The notes beneath the pieces were generated by a model. That model made no database searches. It saw only the letters and a program-made list of their open reading frames with translations, and was not told the DNA's origin. A DNA stretch of 64,000 bases, from assembly GCA_028095005.1 (NCBI GenBank), contig CM051460.1, forward strand, positions 162,869,461 through 162,933,460, read 5' to 3'. The position numbers and the translations under genes were made by a program. Each line of letters starts with the position of its first letter. The stretch's first letter is position 1. Shown here one piece after another: positions 1 to 10,433 of this stretch. Source of the stretch: Rhynchospora pubera (Eukaryota > Streptophyta > Magnoliopsida > Poales > Cyperaceae).

Positions 1-434
1 TGTAGGATCGTAGCCTTATCTACCCACGTCCCTGCCTCCCTGGTGCGATCAAACCGCATTAACCTCTACTTCTTATCAAACATTTTAGTTGTCTTGATTT
101 ATCAAATCTCTAAGCTCTGTAACTTACAAGTCTAACGGACGATGAAAGGAAATGTCAAGTAAAAGAACAACAAAAACATGGGGAGCTTAAAATTTGATGA
201 TTTGATGCATGTTGACAAAGCAAACAGCCTAATCTAGATCGTTGCATGTGATGTAAGGAGTGAAGCAGCACAAAATTACCTCAGCGACTGAACTGCTACT
301 TATGCTGTCATGCACAAAATGCATGATCGCCAAGTTCTAGTACAGAAGTATCATAAGCATCACTTTCCTGTCCTTGAGTAATCACAACTCACTTCTTTAC
401 ATCAAAAAAGGAAAATTATCTTACAAGCAACATT
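1..434. other. 3' flank of the rubredoxin gene, no gene seen
   Basis: No coding sequence or repeat recognised. The right part should contain the 3' UTR and poly(A) site of the minus-strand rubredoxin gene that ends at 435. AT-rich, with no long open frame. Confidence 0.5.
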
Positions 435-1359
435 TCATTGCAAGAAGTATCCAGATATAAACAGTGCAAAAAAGAACAAAAGACTTCCATAAATGAGTAG
501 AGTCTTTTGACCAGATGTCAAAGAATTGCCTCCTAGCCCGAACTGCTGGTTCTGAGCAAACCCAGCGATTTCAACGCTCTTGCTCTCAAAGAAAGATTGT
601 GCAGCGCCACATGTTGGACACCTCCAGTCACTCGGAAGCTTGGAGAACTCCAGTCCAGGCGCAATTGGATAAGATGGATCCCCCACTGCTTGGTCGTACC
701 GGTACCTGTTAAAAGGAAAAGTTGGGTCATGTATATGGCTTTAATTGCATAGGATTGCTGCAAAATCAATAAGATTCATTTATCAATTAGCATTATAACT
801 TTCAGTGAGATTATGTATAGCCTAAGGGCGAAGCAAAAAGACCTCAATTCGCCATTAGTTGTCCATAGTAAAATAATTAGTAAAACTGTTTTGCACACCC
901 TAATGCTCTTCCCTCATATTCTTTATAAATGGTGGCATAAAGTGTGCACATGTTTACCAATGCAAAAGGTAGTTCGGCACTATAAGTAACAAAAATCCTC
1001 TAATTTCTCTAATTAGATCGTTGTTTATAATAATAGTTTGATTAACAGTACCCGCATGATCTGCACTCATATATGCCAGTATTTATCACTGCAAATTTCT
1101 CCTCGAACCGACGTGAGTCTACCTTCGGCTGATCTAGGTCCTGAATTTCTGTATCTTCCTCTGGTGCTGCTTCAGGTATGGCTGTTTCTGCCTCCAAAGG
1201 TTTGTCTTCTTGGGACAGGTCTACAGAGGAGGTGATGAAAAGGGGTTTAAGAGAAATGGGTCTTCTGCAAACGCCCCATTGAGGCGCAATTGAGGTTGTT
1301 TGAGGTTTCTTTGTTTGGTGAGTGAAGATGATAATAGGTCTAACAATTGCCGATGCCAT
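435..1359 (-). CDS. RBD1: RBD1-like chloroplast membrane rubredoxin (two exons: 1359-1052 and 705-435)
   Basis: Small iron-sulfur protein of the plastid, related to Arabidopsis RBD1, which is known to be needed for photosystem II accumulation. Exon 1 is 1359-1052 and exon 2 is 705-435, giving 192 residues. The intron starts GTACTG and ends AACAG, and it interrupts a glycine codon directly after the second iron-ligand cysteine. Seen in the protein: a basic, Ser/Thr-containing N-terminus fitting a transit peptide (about residues 1-50), an acidic linker, then a rubredoxin fold with ligands C99 and C102 in CRSCGY and C132 and C135 in CPTCG. The DPSYPIAPGLEFSKLPSDW stretch lies between them. A single hydrophobic helix (about 170-190) ends the protein, as in the family. 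The ATG at 1359 has a good context (AAAACAAAATGG). The open frame extends five codons upstream only through a GTG, so I did not use that start. All four ligands and both splice sites are intact, so the gene is probably functional. Confidence 0.93.
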
Positions 1360-1625
1360 TTTGTTTTGGAACACAATACCTGCCTGCCTGTCTCTTTCTC
1401 TGTTATGTCTCTTCTTTCATGGGCAACAGGCACCAGAGGGAGGGAGAATCCATGGAGAGCATATGCGGACTTTCCAGAAGGAAAATACAGAAATTTTTTT
1501 GGATAAGAAACGTGTGTACCACTGGAATTCTTTTTTCAAAATATAATTACCCAGATAGGTTTTGTAGAATGGGCTATTCTAAGGCCTAATTGGATGATCC
1601 ATAGCACCGTGGCCCAAACGGAAAT
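1360..1625 (-). promoter_or_regulatory. Putative RBD1 5' leader and proximal promoter
   Basis: Sequence upstream of the rubredoxin ATG. It contains TGGGCT (about 1570), a CCAAT on the minus strand (about 1587) and TTTGGGCC on the minus strand (about 1611). TGGGCY motifs are known as site II elements in promoters of plant housekeeping and plastid genes. No clear TATA box. Positions are visible in the sequence; the promoter role is inferred from distance to the ATG. Confidence 0.35.
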
Positions 1626-1696
1626 GATAATATACACCATCCAACCATCCAACAGGCAGCGAGTCAGAAATGAGCTTAAAAACTCAGATTTCTGCG

Positions 1697-1757
1697 TGCT
1701 GACGTCAGCAAGACGCTTGCTAACATCAGCAAATTTTTTTTGGTGCTGACGTCATCA
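1697..1757. repeat. Imperfect direct repeat with two TGACGTCA palindromes
   Basis: GTGCTGACGTCAGCAA and GTGCTGACGTCATCAA lie about 47 bp apart, with a third weaker copy (GCTAACATCAGCAA) between. TGACGTCA (1700-1707 and 1747-1754) is a known bZIP/TGA-factor core. It is about 340-390 bp upstream of the RBD1 ATG, so it could be regulatory, but it may only be the subterminal repeat of the element around it. Confidence 0.5.
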
Positions 1758-1778
1758 AATATACTGATTTAAGGATTC

Positions 1779-2106
1779 AGTTAAATGTTTTTAGGGATGA
1801 ATTAAAGTGTGTAAGTGTTTAGTTAGATGCACCAATAATTTGGATTTTTAATTTTTGGATTCAGTTAAACACCTTAAAAGATTATTTAAAAGTATATATG
1901 TGTTCAGTTAGATGCACCGATAATTTTGAATTTTAATTTTTTTGTTTTAAGCTAAATACGTTAAGAGATGAACTTAAAGTATTTATGTGTTCAGTTAGTT
2001 GCAGTAAAATTTAATTTCGTAGTTTTTGTGTTCAGTTAAACTATTTAAGGGATCAATTAAAATTATTTGTATGTTCAATTAGATGGCCTCATAATATGAC
2101 ATTTTA
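1779..2106. repeat. Tandem repeat, about 85-bp unit, about 4 diverged copies
   Basis: Units begin with TTCAGTTAAA-like sequence and contain TGTTCAGTTAGATGCACC, as seen at about 1779, 1859, 1945 and 2030. Copies are clearly diverged, so the array is old. No coding potential. Confidence 0.75.
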
Positions 2107-3097
2107 ATAACCATGCAATAAAGTAAACAATGATAATTTATTAAGAATAATATCCATTATTTTACACAAATCCTACATAATTGTAACCACTACAAACTAA
2201 ACAAACTTCATCAACTCCTCCTTCGATACCTTCCACACAACTCTTCTCACCATGTCTTGTAATTTCTACACAAACAAAATAAAGTACAATTAAATTCAAT
2301 TACTAATTAAGTGCTCTTATATTATTTAATCATTTCAGATCATGTGAGTTTTAAAAAAATATATAATGAAACAAGATGATTCCTTAGAAATACTAATTTA
2401 ACACATATTGAAACAAAATGATCCCTCAGAGAACTGAACAATATAATGAAACAAGATGATCCCTTAGAGATACTAACTTAACACATAATGAAATAAGATG
2501 ATTTGGGAAATAAGAAAAGATCCATAAGCCATACTGTATTGAATTGTAAGAGAGAAAAAAAACAGAAGTAGATTGATAACGAAGGGGATCTTAAAGAAAA
2601 ATATTGATCAATTTAGGCAAAGAAAAGTAAACTTTGACAGAACGTTGGATGGATTGATGAAGAAAGGGGTTTCTCAATGAAACATGATTGAACTACTTTT
2701 TTGAAGCAAACTTTGACAGATCCATCAACGAAGATAAAAATAAAAAGGAAAAAAAACTAAACTCTTTTCAGTAATTAAAATTCTCAAGAAGAGATTCTTA
2801 CATGGGTGTTACGTGAAAAGGTCGAACAAATCCATCAACAACTAGTCTTGGAGCAACATCTCTCGAGGGGTTGCGACCAAGCGAGAAGAGGCGGAGGAGG
2901 AGCGAAGGGGATAAGGCCTTGGATCGGAAGAATCCATAGAGAGGAGAAGCGATGGATGGAGAGAAGAAGCCATGGCGATCTGGTCGGAGTCTTGGAAGCG
3001 ATCTGGAGCGACGCAAGAGGAGAGAGAAGAGAAAGGAGGATAAGAGACAAAGAGGCGCCTGTTGAAGCGAAAAATGGGAGAGAAAAAGAGGATGTGC
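2107..3097. other. Non-coding, repeat-derived stretch
   Basis: No gene recognised. A short direct repeat around ATAATGAAACAAGATGATCC recurs at about 2365, 2400, 2440 and 2480. The part from 2800 to 3097 is purine-rich, with overlapping open frames of 94-121 codons on both strands. These have low-complexity Arg/Glu or Ser/Leu composition and no domain, so I do not call them genes. Confidence 0.5.
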
Positions 3098-3353
3098 TAT
3101 TACAAGTAATACTGGACAAGACCAGTTAGGAAGATCAGCTCCAGTACCACAGCCTCCAGTCAAGATCAGTTAGGCGAATCAAAGTTCAGTACTACTGGAT
3201 CAATGTATAGAGACAACTTTAGAATATAGAGTTCAGGGGTAAAATTGTAATTCTTTTAATGTTGTAATAGGTTATATATATTTGGAGACCCAGAGATTGT
3301 AAAAAACGATTTTCAATAATAAATCATTCTTATGAAATCTCTCTCTTGCTCTT
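3098..3353 (+). repeat. Copia 5' LTR, 3'-truncated
   Basis: Matches 7984-8240, from TATTACAAGTAATACTGGAC to CTCTCTCTTGCTCTT, with scattered substitutions. The last 40 or so bases of the LTR are missing at the junction with the internal insertion. Contains a TATATATA motif at about 3273. Confidence 0.85.
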
Positions 3354-3529
3354 AGGAATTGTGCATTTCATTTAGGAATTGTCTTTATTGCATGATAATT
3401 TCATATAGATTGCATTTAGGTAAGTTAGGGAGATACTTAACAAGTTTTGATATCGTGAATTGAATGAATTATTTAGGGAATTTTAGAAAAATTTTCGATT
3501 TGAATTGTGGGTCATCTAATTGATCGACT

Positions 3530-4690
3530 AGCCTCTTAAAGACCTGTTTGAGGGAGAACAAGGGGGAGAACAAGAGGGAGACCAAATCCAAGGTCAAGTT
3601 AGGGTTAGACATAGAGTTATTTGAGAGTTAGGTCTCAAGTCCAGATCGTGGCAGCGCCAAGCAGGTTGATTGCGACAGCAAGAGACGTGTTTGATAGAAG
3701 ATTTCGACACACGCAAGAGCAATTGGTTGTAATCTTTTCTTATTCTCATTTTCTCTTGTGTTTGTATGATGTCTTTTAGTTGTTGATTGTTTGTTCTAGG
3801 GCTATGGTTGTAAACTCGAATTCTTAGTTGTTGATTGCATGTTTATTTAGTTTATTTGATATCTTTGTGTTTTATACCTTGCTTGAATTGCTTGAATTGA
3901 TTATGCCATGATTATTTAAGTAGATTTGTTTACACCTGTTAAGTAGAGCTCGCTTAATTGCTAGGTGGTTAAGTCCAAATAAACTTAGATTATTAGGCAT
4001 GATTATGATTAACATGAAGGTTGTAAACTGAAATGTTAAACTAGGACTAGTTAACGAGAGTTAAGTCCTTTCCAAGAGTGAAAACTCAAGGATTTCATAG
4101 GTTAGAAAGATATAGACTTGTAGAAACTAGACCAAGAAACGATAATTGAAATCTAGGTTCTATACGAGGGAAATTGGATTAATTAATTGATAACCAGACC
4201 TAAACGAGAGTTTGATCTAGGACCTTAATTAAACCATTATCCCTGCACAATTATCAACTGAATTAAGTCAAATTGCATTCACATCGCTAATCCTAGCGGG
4301 CCGCTGAGTGAATCAGCGAGGTTGTCTATGGCCGCCAAGTAGCCAGCGACCAGTCTAATAGGTTAGCGACCTAAGTTCTTTTAGCGGGCCGCTACGAGAG
4401 TCAGCGGGCCGCTGGAACTGGGACTGAGGAGAAGTGTTAGCAACCAGAAACCCTAGAATTTCGTGACTTGTTGAATCTCTCTAATTCTTGTTTTGACCTT
4501 GTAACGAGACTTAGGATTTAGACCCACCAACAACCCTTGAATTATTAAGAGTTGAACCGTCTAGCTAGTTTAGTAAAGTAAAAGATCAATATTCCAACAC
4601 CGTCCCTGTGGATTCGACCCTCAAGCTGTTCTACAAACGATTAGATCGGTAGACACGAGGTTTTTATTTTGAGACTTGGTTTTCCCAGAG
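3530..4690 (+). repeat. Inverted repeat arm 1
   Basis: Forward arm, starting near GACCTGTTTGAGGGAG and ending at the palindrome centre. It matches the reverse complement of about 4876-6860 (less the hAT element), with small differences throughout. Contains AGCGGGCCGCT at about 4294, 4382 and 4403. Confidence 0.8.
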
Positions 4691-4875
4691 GGACGGTGTT
4701 GGAATATTGATCTTTTACTTTACTAAACTAGCTAGACGGTTCAACTCTTATATGAATTAAGGGTTGCAGGTGAGTCTAAATCCTAAGTCTAGTTACAAGG
4801 TCAAAATAAGAATTAATAAGAGATATTCAACAAGTCACGAAATTCTAGGGTTTTTGGTTGCTAATACTTCTCCTT

Positions 4876-6860
4876 AGTTGATCGATGGGAAAACCAAGTC
4901 TCAAAATAAAAACCTCGTGTCTACTGATCTAATCGTTTGTAGAACAGCTTGAGGGTCGAATCCACAGGGATGGTGTTGGAATATTAATCTTTTACTTTAT
5001 TAAACTATCCAGACGGTTCAACTCTTATATGAATTAAGGGTTGCAGGCTATGTTACCTGGATACGGTATTTTAACAGCGTATCCCGCACCTGACACGTAT
5101 CCGACGCGGATTCGCGTGCGATACGTGTGCGATTCGCACCGGATACGCCACGTGGCGCGTCCACATATTTTATTCACTTTGACCATCAGATACGGTATTG
5201 ACATGCGTATCGGGAACCAGAAGCGCCGTATTGGATACGAAACATTTAATTTATATTTATTTGGATATGATTATAATATAGATATAAACAAGATATGTAG
5301 AGGGATCACGTGCATTCTTAGGTAGAGGTATTGCGTGCACAAAGAATTGGGGCAACTGCCATTGCTGCACAGCCAACTGAGCTGATACCTTGCGTAGCTT
5401 AAGCATTATATAGTGTTGATATATAGCTTACAAATACCATGTGAGACTAATATTTCATTTCCAAACCGGACAAACCACATTGCTTATTGGGCCTGGGCTT
5501 TAACTGTTCAAACAACTTGTTGAGAATGTTAAATTAACATTGTATTATATTATACTAATACTATTAACACTTTATAATATAATGCCTAAACTGTACCACC
5601 AATAACATTATGTTAATTATATTGTTAAATATAATATTATTAACGGTTAAATTTTTCAATAAATTAAAAGATTATAATATAATGTTAATAACATTATATT
5701 AATAAAATATATAAATTAGTTTTTTTTATTACAACATATATAAATTACAAAAAAATATATTATTTTAATTATTTTATATATACAGTCGTATCCGAATTTT
5801 TTGAAAAATGTCGTATCCTCGCACCCGCATCGAATCGGATACGACACCCGCACCCGCACCCAGGTAACATAGGTTGCAGGTGAGTCTAAATCTTAAGTCT
5901 AGTTACAAGGTCAAAACAAGAATTAATAAGAGATATTCAACAAGTCACGAAATTCTAGGGTTTCTGGTTGCTAATACTTCTCCTTAGTCCCAGTTCCAGC
6001 GGCCCGCTGACTCTCGTAGCGGCCTGCTAAAAGAACTTAGGTCGCTAATCTATTAGACTTGTCGCTGGCTACTTGGCGGGCATAGACAACCTCGCTGATT
6101 CACTCAGCGGCCCGCTAGGATTAGCAATGCGAATGCAAATTGACTTAATTCAGTTGATAATTGTGCAGGGATAATGGCTTAATTAAGGTTCTAGATCAAA
6201 CTCTCGTTTAGGTCTGGTTATCAATTAATTAACCCAATTTCCCTCGTATAGAATCTAGATTTCAACTATCGTTTCTTGGTCAAGTTTCTACAAGTTTATA
6301 CCTTTCTAACCTATGAAATCCTTGAGTTTTCACTCTTGGAAAGGACTTAACTCTCGTTAACTAGTCCTGGTTTAACCTTTCAGTTTACAACCTTCATGTT
6401 AATCATAATCATGCCTAATAATCTAAGTTTATTTGGACTTAACCACCTAGCAATTAAGCGAGCTCTACTTAACGGGTGTAAACAAATCTACTTAGACAAT
6501 CAATGGCATAATCAATTCAAGCAAAGTATAAAACACAAAGATATCAAATAAACTAAATAAACATGCAATCAACAACTAAGAATTCGAGTTTACAACCATA
6601 GCCCTAGAACAAACAATCAACAACTAAGAAACATTATACAAACACAAGAGAAAATGATAATAAGGAAAGATTACAACCAATTGCTCTTGCGTGTGTCGAA
6701 ATCTCCTATCAAACATGTCTCTTGCTGTCGCAAATGACCTGCTTGGCGCTGTCACGATCTGGACTTGAGACCTAACTCTCAAATAACTCAATATCTAACC
6801 CTAAGTTGACCTTGGATTTGGTCCCCTTTTGTTCTCCCTCAAACTGGTCTTTTATAGGCA
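4876..6860 (-). repeat. Inverted repeat arm 2, interrupted by a hAT element
   Basis: Reverse complement of 3530-4690. The 825-bp hAT element at 5048-5872 is additional. The inverted AGCGGCCCGCT motifs are kept at about 6000 and 6107. Confidence 0.8.
5048..5872. mobile_element. Non-autonomous hAT transposon, 825 bp
   Basis: Terminal inverted repeats CTATGTTACCTGG and CCAGGTAACATAG (one end imperfect) with an exact 8-bp target duplication GTTGCAGG (5040-5047 and 5873-5880), the hallmark of hAT elements. The unoccupied site survives at 4763-4770 in the neighbouring repeat copy (one GTTGCAGG followed directly by TGAGTCTAAA). Subterminal regions are rich in GATACG and CGCACC motifs. The 94-codon open frame at its left end is not a transposase. 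Confidence 0.93.
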
Positions 6861-7285
6861 TTGGGAAGGTGTAGAAACGCTGGAAATAACTGAAGACGTG
6901 CTCTGGATGCACCTGGAGTCGGTAGAAACTGCCATCCAAATATAGAATTGCCCAATCGGACGATTCTGCTAAATCCAGCAGTTCCAGGTCTGCGGGCCGC
7001 TGGGACTTTCAGCGGGTCGCAGGAAAATGTCAGCACTGCGTCCTGTCAGTATTTTGGGCATATCTCCTTCATCCGAACTCCGTTTGAGGTGATTCAAGAT
7101 CCGTTGGAAAGCTTAGAACGAGCTCTTCAACTTTATAGACTTATCCAAGTCATTTCTTGTCCAGAATCTACAATAAAATTAGAAACTATGGTAGTAACTC
7201 ATTCTTGACACAAAACTCTAATTAAACTAATCTAAACTATGTAAACTATTTAAACTCAAGATAATTGGTTTAGTTTGGAGACAAA

Positions 7286-7983
7286 ATGGTACATGAATGT
7301 GCATATAAAATCCGCTCATCAGGCTCCTTACAATATGCCACCATAACACGACCCGACTTAGCCTTTGCCGTAAATAAAGTCTCTCAATTCATGCAAAACC
7401 TTTCTACCACTCATTGGGCTGTTGTCAAACGGATATTGCGCTATGTCAATGGTACTCTAACACATGGACTTACTCTCAAGCAAGATCCTTCACCCATCTT
7501 ACACGCCTATACCGACTCGGATTGGGCCGTGTGTCCCGATGACAGTCGTTCCACTTCAGGTTTTTGTGTGTTTCCTGGTCCGAATTTGATCTCATAGAGC
7601 TCCAAGAAACAACAAACAGTCTCTAGGTCAAGTACGAAAGCCGAGTACCGTAGCCTAGCTCTTGCAAGTGCTGAGCTCATATGGTTACAATTTCTTCTTG
7701 CTGAACTAAAGGTTATTCCATCTTCTCCATCGACACTATGGTGTGACAACATAGGTGCTACCTTTTTGGCCTCAAATCCAATGTTCAATGCAAGGACAAA
7801 ACATGTTGAGCTCGATTTTCATTTTGTGAGGGAACGAGTGGCTTCAAAACAACTTCTCATCCGGTTTATTTGTTCCAAGGATCAAATAGCAGATGCTCTT
7901 ACAAAGCCCTTAACTTCTCCTCGATTCAGTTTTCTTCGACACAAGCTTACTGTTGTTGTCGCTCCATCCGCTTGTGGGGGGGG
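7286..7983 (+). pseudogene. Copia pol remnant: RNase H domain with one nonsense codon
   Basis: One reading frame gives the C-terminal Ty1/copia RNase H region: LQYATITRPDLAFAVNKVSQ near the start, YTDSDWA (catalytic-type Asp), RSTSGFCVF, then AEYRSLALASAELIWLQFLL, LWCDN, RTKHVELDFHFVRE and DQIADALTKPL. A TAG at 7595-7597 interrupts the frame at a position where copia elements have a conserved tryptophan, so a single G to A change could explain it. The frame then continues without a break to the polypurine tract. Similarity begins at about 7312; codons before that come from the junction with the inserted segment. Reverse transcriptase and everything upstream is missing, so the element cannot move on its own. 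Confidence 0.9.
7974..7983 (+). other. Copia polypurine tract
   Basis: TGGGGGGGG run directly before the 3' LTR, where plus-strand DNA synthesis of an LTR retrotransposon starts. Confidence 0.75.
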
Positions 7984-8280
7984 TATTACAAGTAATACTG
8001 GACAATACCAGTTAGGAAGATCAGCTCCAGTACCACAGCCTCCAGTCAAGATCAGTTAGGCGAATCAAGGTTCAGTACTACTGGATCAATGTATAGAGAC
8101 AACTTTAGAATATAGAGTTCAGGGGTAAAATTGTAATTATGTTAATGTTGTAATAGGTTATATATATTTGGAGACCCAGAGATTGTAAAAAACGATTTTT
8201 AATAATAAATCATTCTCTCTGAAATCTCTCTCTTGCTCTTTCAAGACTCCTCTCTATCTCTCAATTCTCAATTCATCATA
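7984..8280 (+). repeat. Copia 3' LTR
   Basis: Begins TATTACAAG and ends near CATCATA. The usual TG start has probably mutated. It matches the truncated LTR at 3098-3353 and is followed by the TGTGC target duplication. Confidence 0.85.
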
Positions 8281-8383
8281 TGTGCCTAGGTTTTATATTC
8301 AGCGATTGTATTTGGATGGTTGGATGGTAAACACCAATTACCTACGTCTAATACGGAATCACATCTTAAGTCAACAGAGTGTT

Positions 8384-8509
8384 AACTTTCGATTCGAACC
8401 GTCCGATCAATGATGGATGTCTCGTGACTAATACTAGATCCGTCGAAATTCGTGTGGCCGGTAAAAATCTGTCCGTCAAGATTAAATCAGACGATTCGAA
8501 TTGAAAGTT
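8384..8509. repeat. Short inverted repeat, MITE-like
   Basis: AACTTTCGATTCGAACCGTC (from 8384) pairs with GACGATTCGAATTGAAAGTT (8490-8509), about 85 bp apart. It could be a small palindromic MITE remnant. Target duplication not identified. Confidence 0.45.
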
Positions 8510-8512
8510 GGT

Positions 8513-9796
8513 ACTGGTCAGCAGAGGATACTGGTCCCACATAATACGAGAAGTGATCTCTCGCACATTTTCATGGAAGGAAAGCTTTAAATCATCTGTT
8601 ATTAGCCGTTAATCCTTGATGAATTGACGATATTAGCCATAGTTGAACATGGAAAAAGAAACAGAATATCTTAGCTCTTAAGTTATACTGCAAAAGATAT
8701 AGAATAATGAGATGAATTTATGCTGTTTAGTTGGATAGTGATGTTTCTGCTTGTGCCATATAATTTATGCGGTTATAGCAGTAGAGCATTTCGTGATGAA
8801 ATTTATTAAGCTGGCCCGTCGGACACGGACAATATATAAAACGAGATATGTTATTGTCAACAAGCTTATTTATAATAAGCACAGTATAGATCAAATAAAA
8901 AAATAAAAATGAAATTATACTCTATATGATTTAGTCATACGTGTATTAAGTTTATTGAAATGTAAAAATTAATTTTAATGTATTGATCGATTTGAAAAAT
9001 TCACGGTTTAGTATTATAGAAATTAAATGGTAATTCAATAATTCTTGAATTTGCATCAAACTTGATCAAGTTATATATTTATAAAACGTTAATGATGTAT
9101 GCACTACAATACATAGGTAAGTTCATGAAATTTGGCATCTTAATCACAAAAATTATTTTGTTTTACTTTTACAGTACAGTTATCGGAGATGATGATATGA
9201 CCTTCAACCCTCCTCTTATAAAATTCCACCAGCGTTGTGTCCATCAACTTCGGGAAGATGAATTTTGATGCATATATTATCACGATCTTTGATCTTCCTA
9301 GCACAAATATTGATGTAAAAATGATTAAAATTGTAATTCTATAAAATTCAGAATTTTGTCGTTGTTACACTTGAGATGTCATGCTAACCATGCTCGAAGA
9401 AATTATGTCATTTTTTACATTTAATCTTCCTAGCACAGATTTTGTACTTTTTTTTTCCATCTTCTATTTCTACATAAAAACATGACACTTTTCTTATTTG
9501 TTTTTTTTTGAAGCAAAAATGAGGTTCAGAGCACTTTTCTTTTTTGTGTCTTTGTTTTTAAAATAATAGCTTAGAAGAAATTATGTTATTTACTATTTAT
9601 GAAGCAGTTTGCAAACTCAGAAAATTAGAAGGCAATATGTTACACCTGTAAACAAGCCCCTAAAAATTACCCTAACACAATGAGAATGAGAAATAAAGGT
9701 CGGAATCTCGAAATAACGGTATATTACTATATTCAATGGAGATGGGACACGTGGAATACGATCTGTAAATTTGGACTCGCTAATATATATACATAG
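8513..9796. other. AT-rich intergenic sequence
   Basis: No gene, RNA or named repeat recognised. The short open frame at 9062-9268 has no domain and is not supported. Confidence 0.5.
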
Positions 9797-10180
9797 AGTT
9801 TTGCTACGGTGAGTTGCAACTCACCAAAGAGTCCGTGAGTCGCGCTCGAAATTCTAAAATTTAGTCCAAAATGATCGATCCAAACCGTCTAATACGATCT
9901 CCTTATTGAAATCTCCATGTAGACCAAATTTTATATATTTTTAAATTTTAAAGTATTTATTTCGGATTTTTAAAAATTGTGGTTTTTTAACAGAACTAAT
10001 TAGATTAATGATTTTCTAAAATTAAAAAAAAATACTTAAAAATTTCGAAAAAATATAAAATTTGGTCTGCATGGAGATTTAAATAGGAAGATCGTATTAG
10101 ACGGTTTGGACGGTCATTTTGAACTATTTTGAGCGCGACTCACGGATCCTTTGGTGAGTTGCAACTCACCATAGCAAAAC

Positions 10181-10181
<1 letters not shown>
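9797..10181. mobile_element. Palindromic MITE, family A copy 1, in a TA-rich site
   Basis: Ends AGTTTTGCTA and TAGCAAAACT. Just inside each end is the 18-bp perfect palindrome GGTGAGTTGCAACTCACC, followed by GTGAGTCGCGCTC and then a long internal inverted repeat around ACCAAATTTTATAT. Flanked on the left by ATATATATACATAG and on the right by a (TA)n(GA)n microsatellite. No coding capacity. Confidence 0.88.
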
Positions 10182-10214
<33 letters not shown>

Positions 10215-10433
10215 AAGGACTCGCTAACTCATTCATACTCACTCACAACACCAAGCACTATAGAGTAAGGAAACACGCAGAATAACAGATTTTTCGAAAG
10301 CAACTGGCTGTTCATCAGCAAACATTATGGGGACATTTTCGCAAATTTCGCTTTTCATTTTTTGGACCACGCTCTTTTTTTTTGTCTTTTATTTTTGTTT
10401 AATCTCTCTCATTCTGGATGTTATGATTTAGGG

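Larger units (their letters stand above)
3354..7280. mobile_element. LTR-retrotransposon-derived segment arranged as a long inverted repeat
   Basis: The arm from about 3530 to 4690 is repeated in reverse orientation from about 4876 to 6860. A short extra reverse piece (about 4684-4875) makes a near-perfect palindrome centred at about 4687. The sequence has no protein domain. It carries TGTGGATTCGACCCTC-type sequence common in noncoding parts of plant Ty3/gypsy elements, plus several GC-rich AGCGGGCCGCT motifs. Right of the second arm (6860-7270) lies more non-coding sequence of the same kind. Two oppositely oriented LTR-type copies is the simplest reading; which family is unclear. Confidence 0.65.
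3098..8280 (+). mobile_element. Decayed Ty1/copia retrotransposon with nested insertions
   Basis: Bounded by matching LTRs (3098-3353 truncated, and 7984-8280). TGTGC precedes the first LTR and follows the second, giving a 5-bp target duplication. Only the RNase H end of pol remains (7286-7983). The inner part of the element, including primer site, gag, protease, integrase and most of reverse transcriptase, has been replaced by other LTR-type sequence (3354 to about 7280). The LTRs differ at several percent of positions, so this insertion is much older than the gypsy element at 46031. Confidence 0.85.
1631..8337. mobile_element. Possible non-autonomous DNA transposon bounded by a 17-bp inverted repeat
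   Basis: ACCATCCAACCATCCAA near 1637-1653 recurs as its exact reverse complement near 8312-8328. The copia element 3098-8280 lies between them, so a host element of about 1.5 kb may have been split by it. I see no convincing target duplication outside the repeats, so this may be chance or an old element with eroded ends. Confidence 0.3.

Noticed and set aside
1374..1374. Upstream start for the rubredoxin giving five more residues
   Set aside because: That codon is GTG; plant nuclear genes start at ATG, and the ATG at 1359 has good context.
2798..3163. Overlapping frames of 94-121 codons on both strands
   Set aside because: Low-complexity purine-rich DNA; no domain, and the frames run across the copia LTR boundary.
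5041..5325. 94-codon frame in the hAT element
   Set aside because: Starts in the flanking sequence and crosses the terminal repeat; no transposase similarity.
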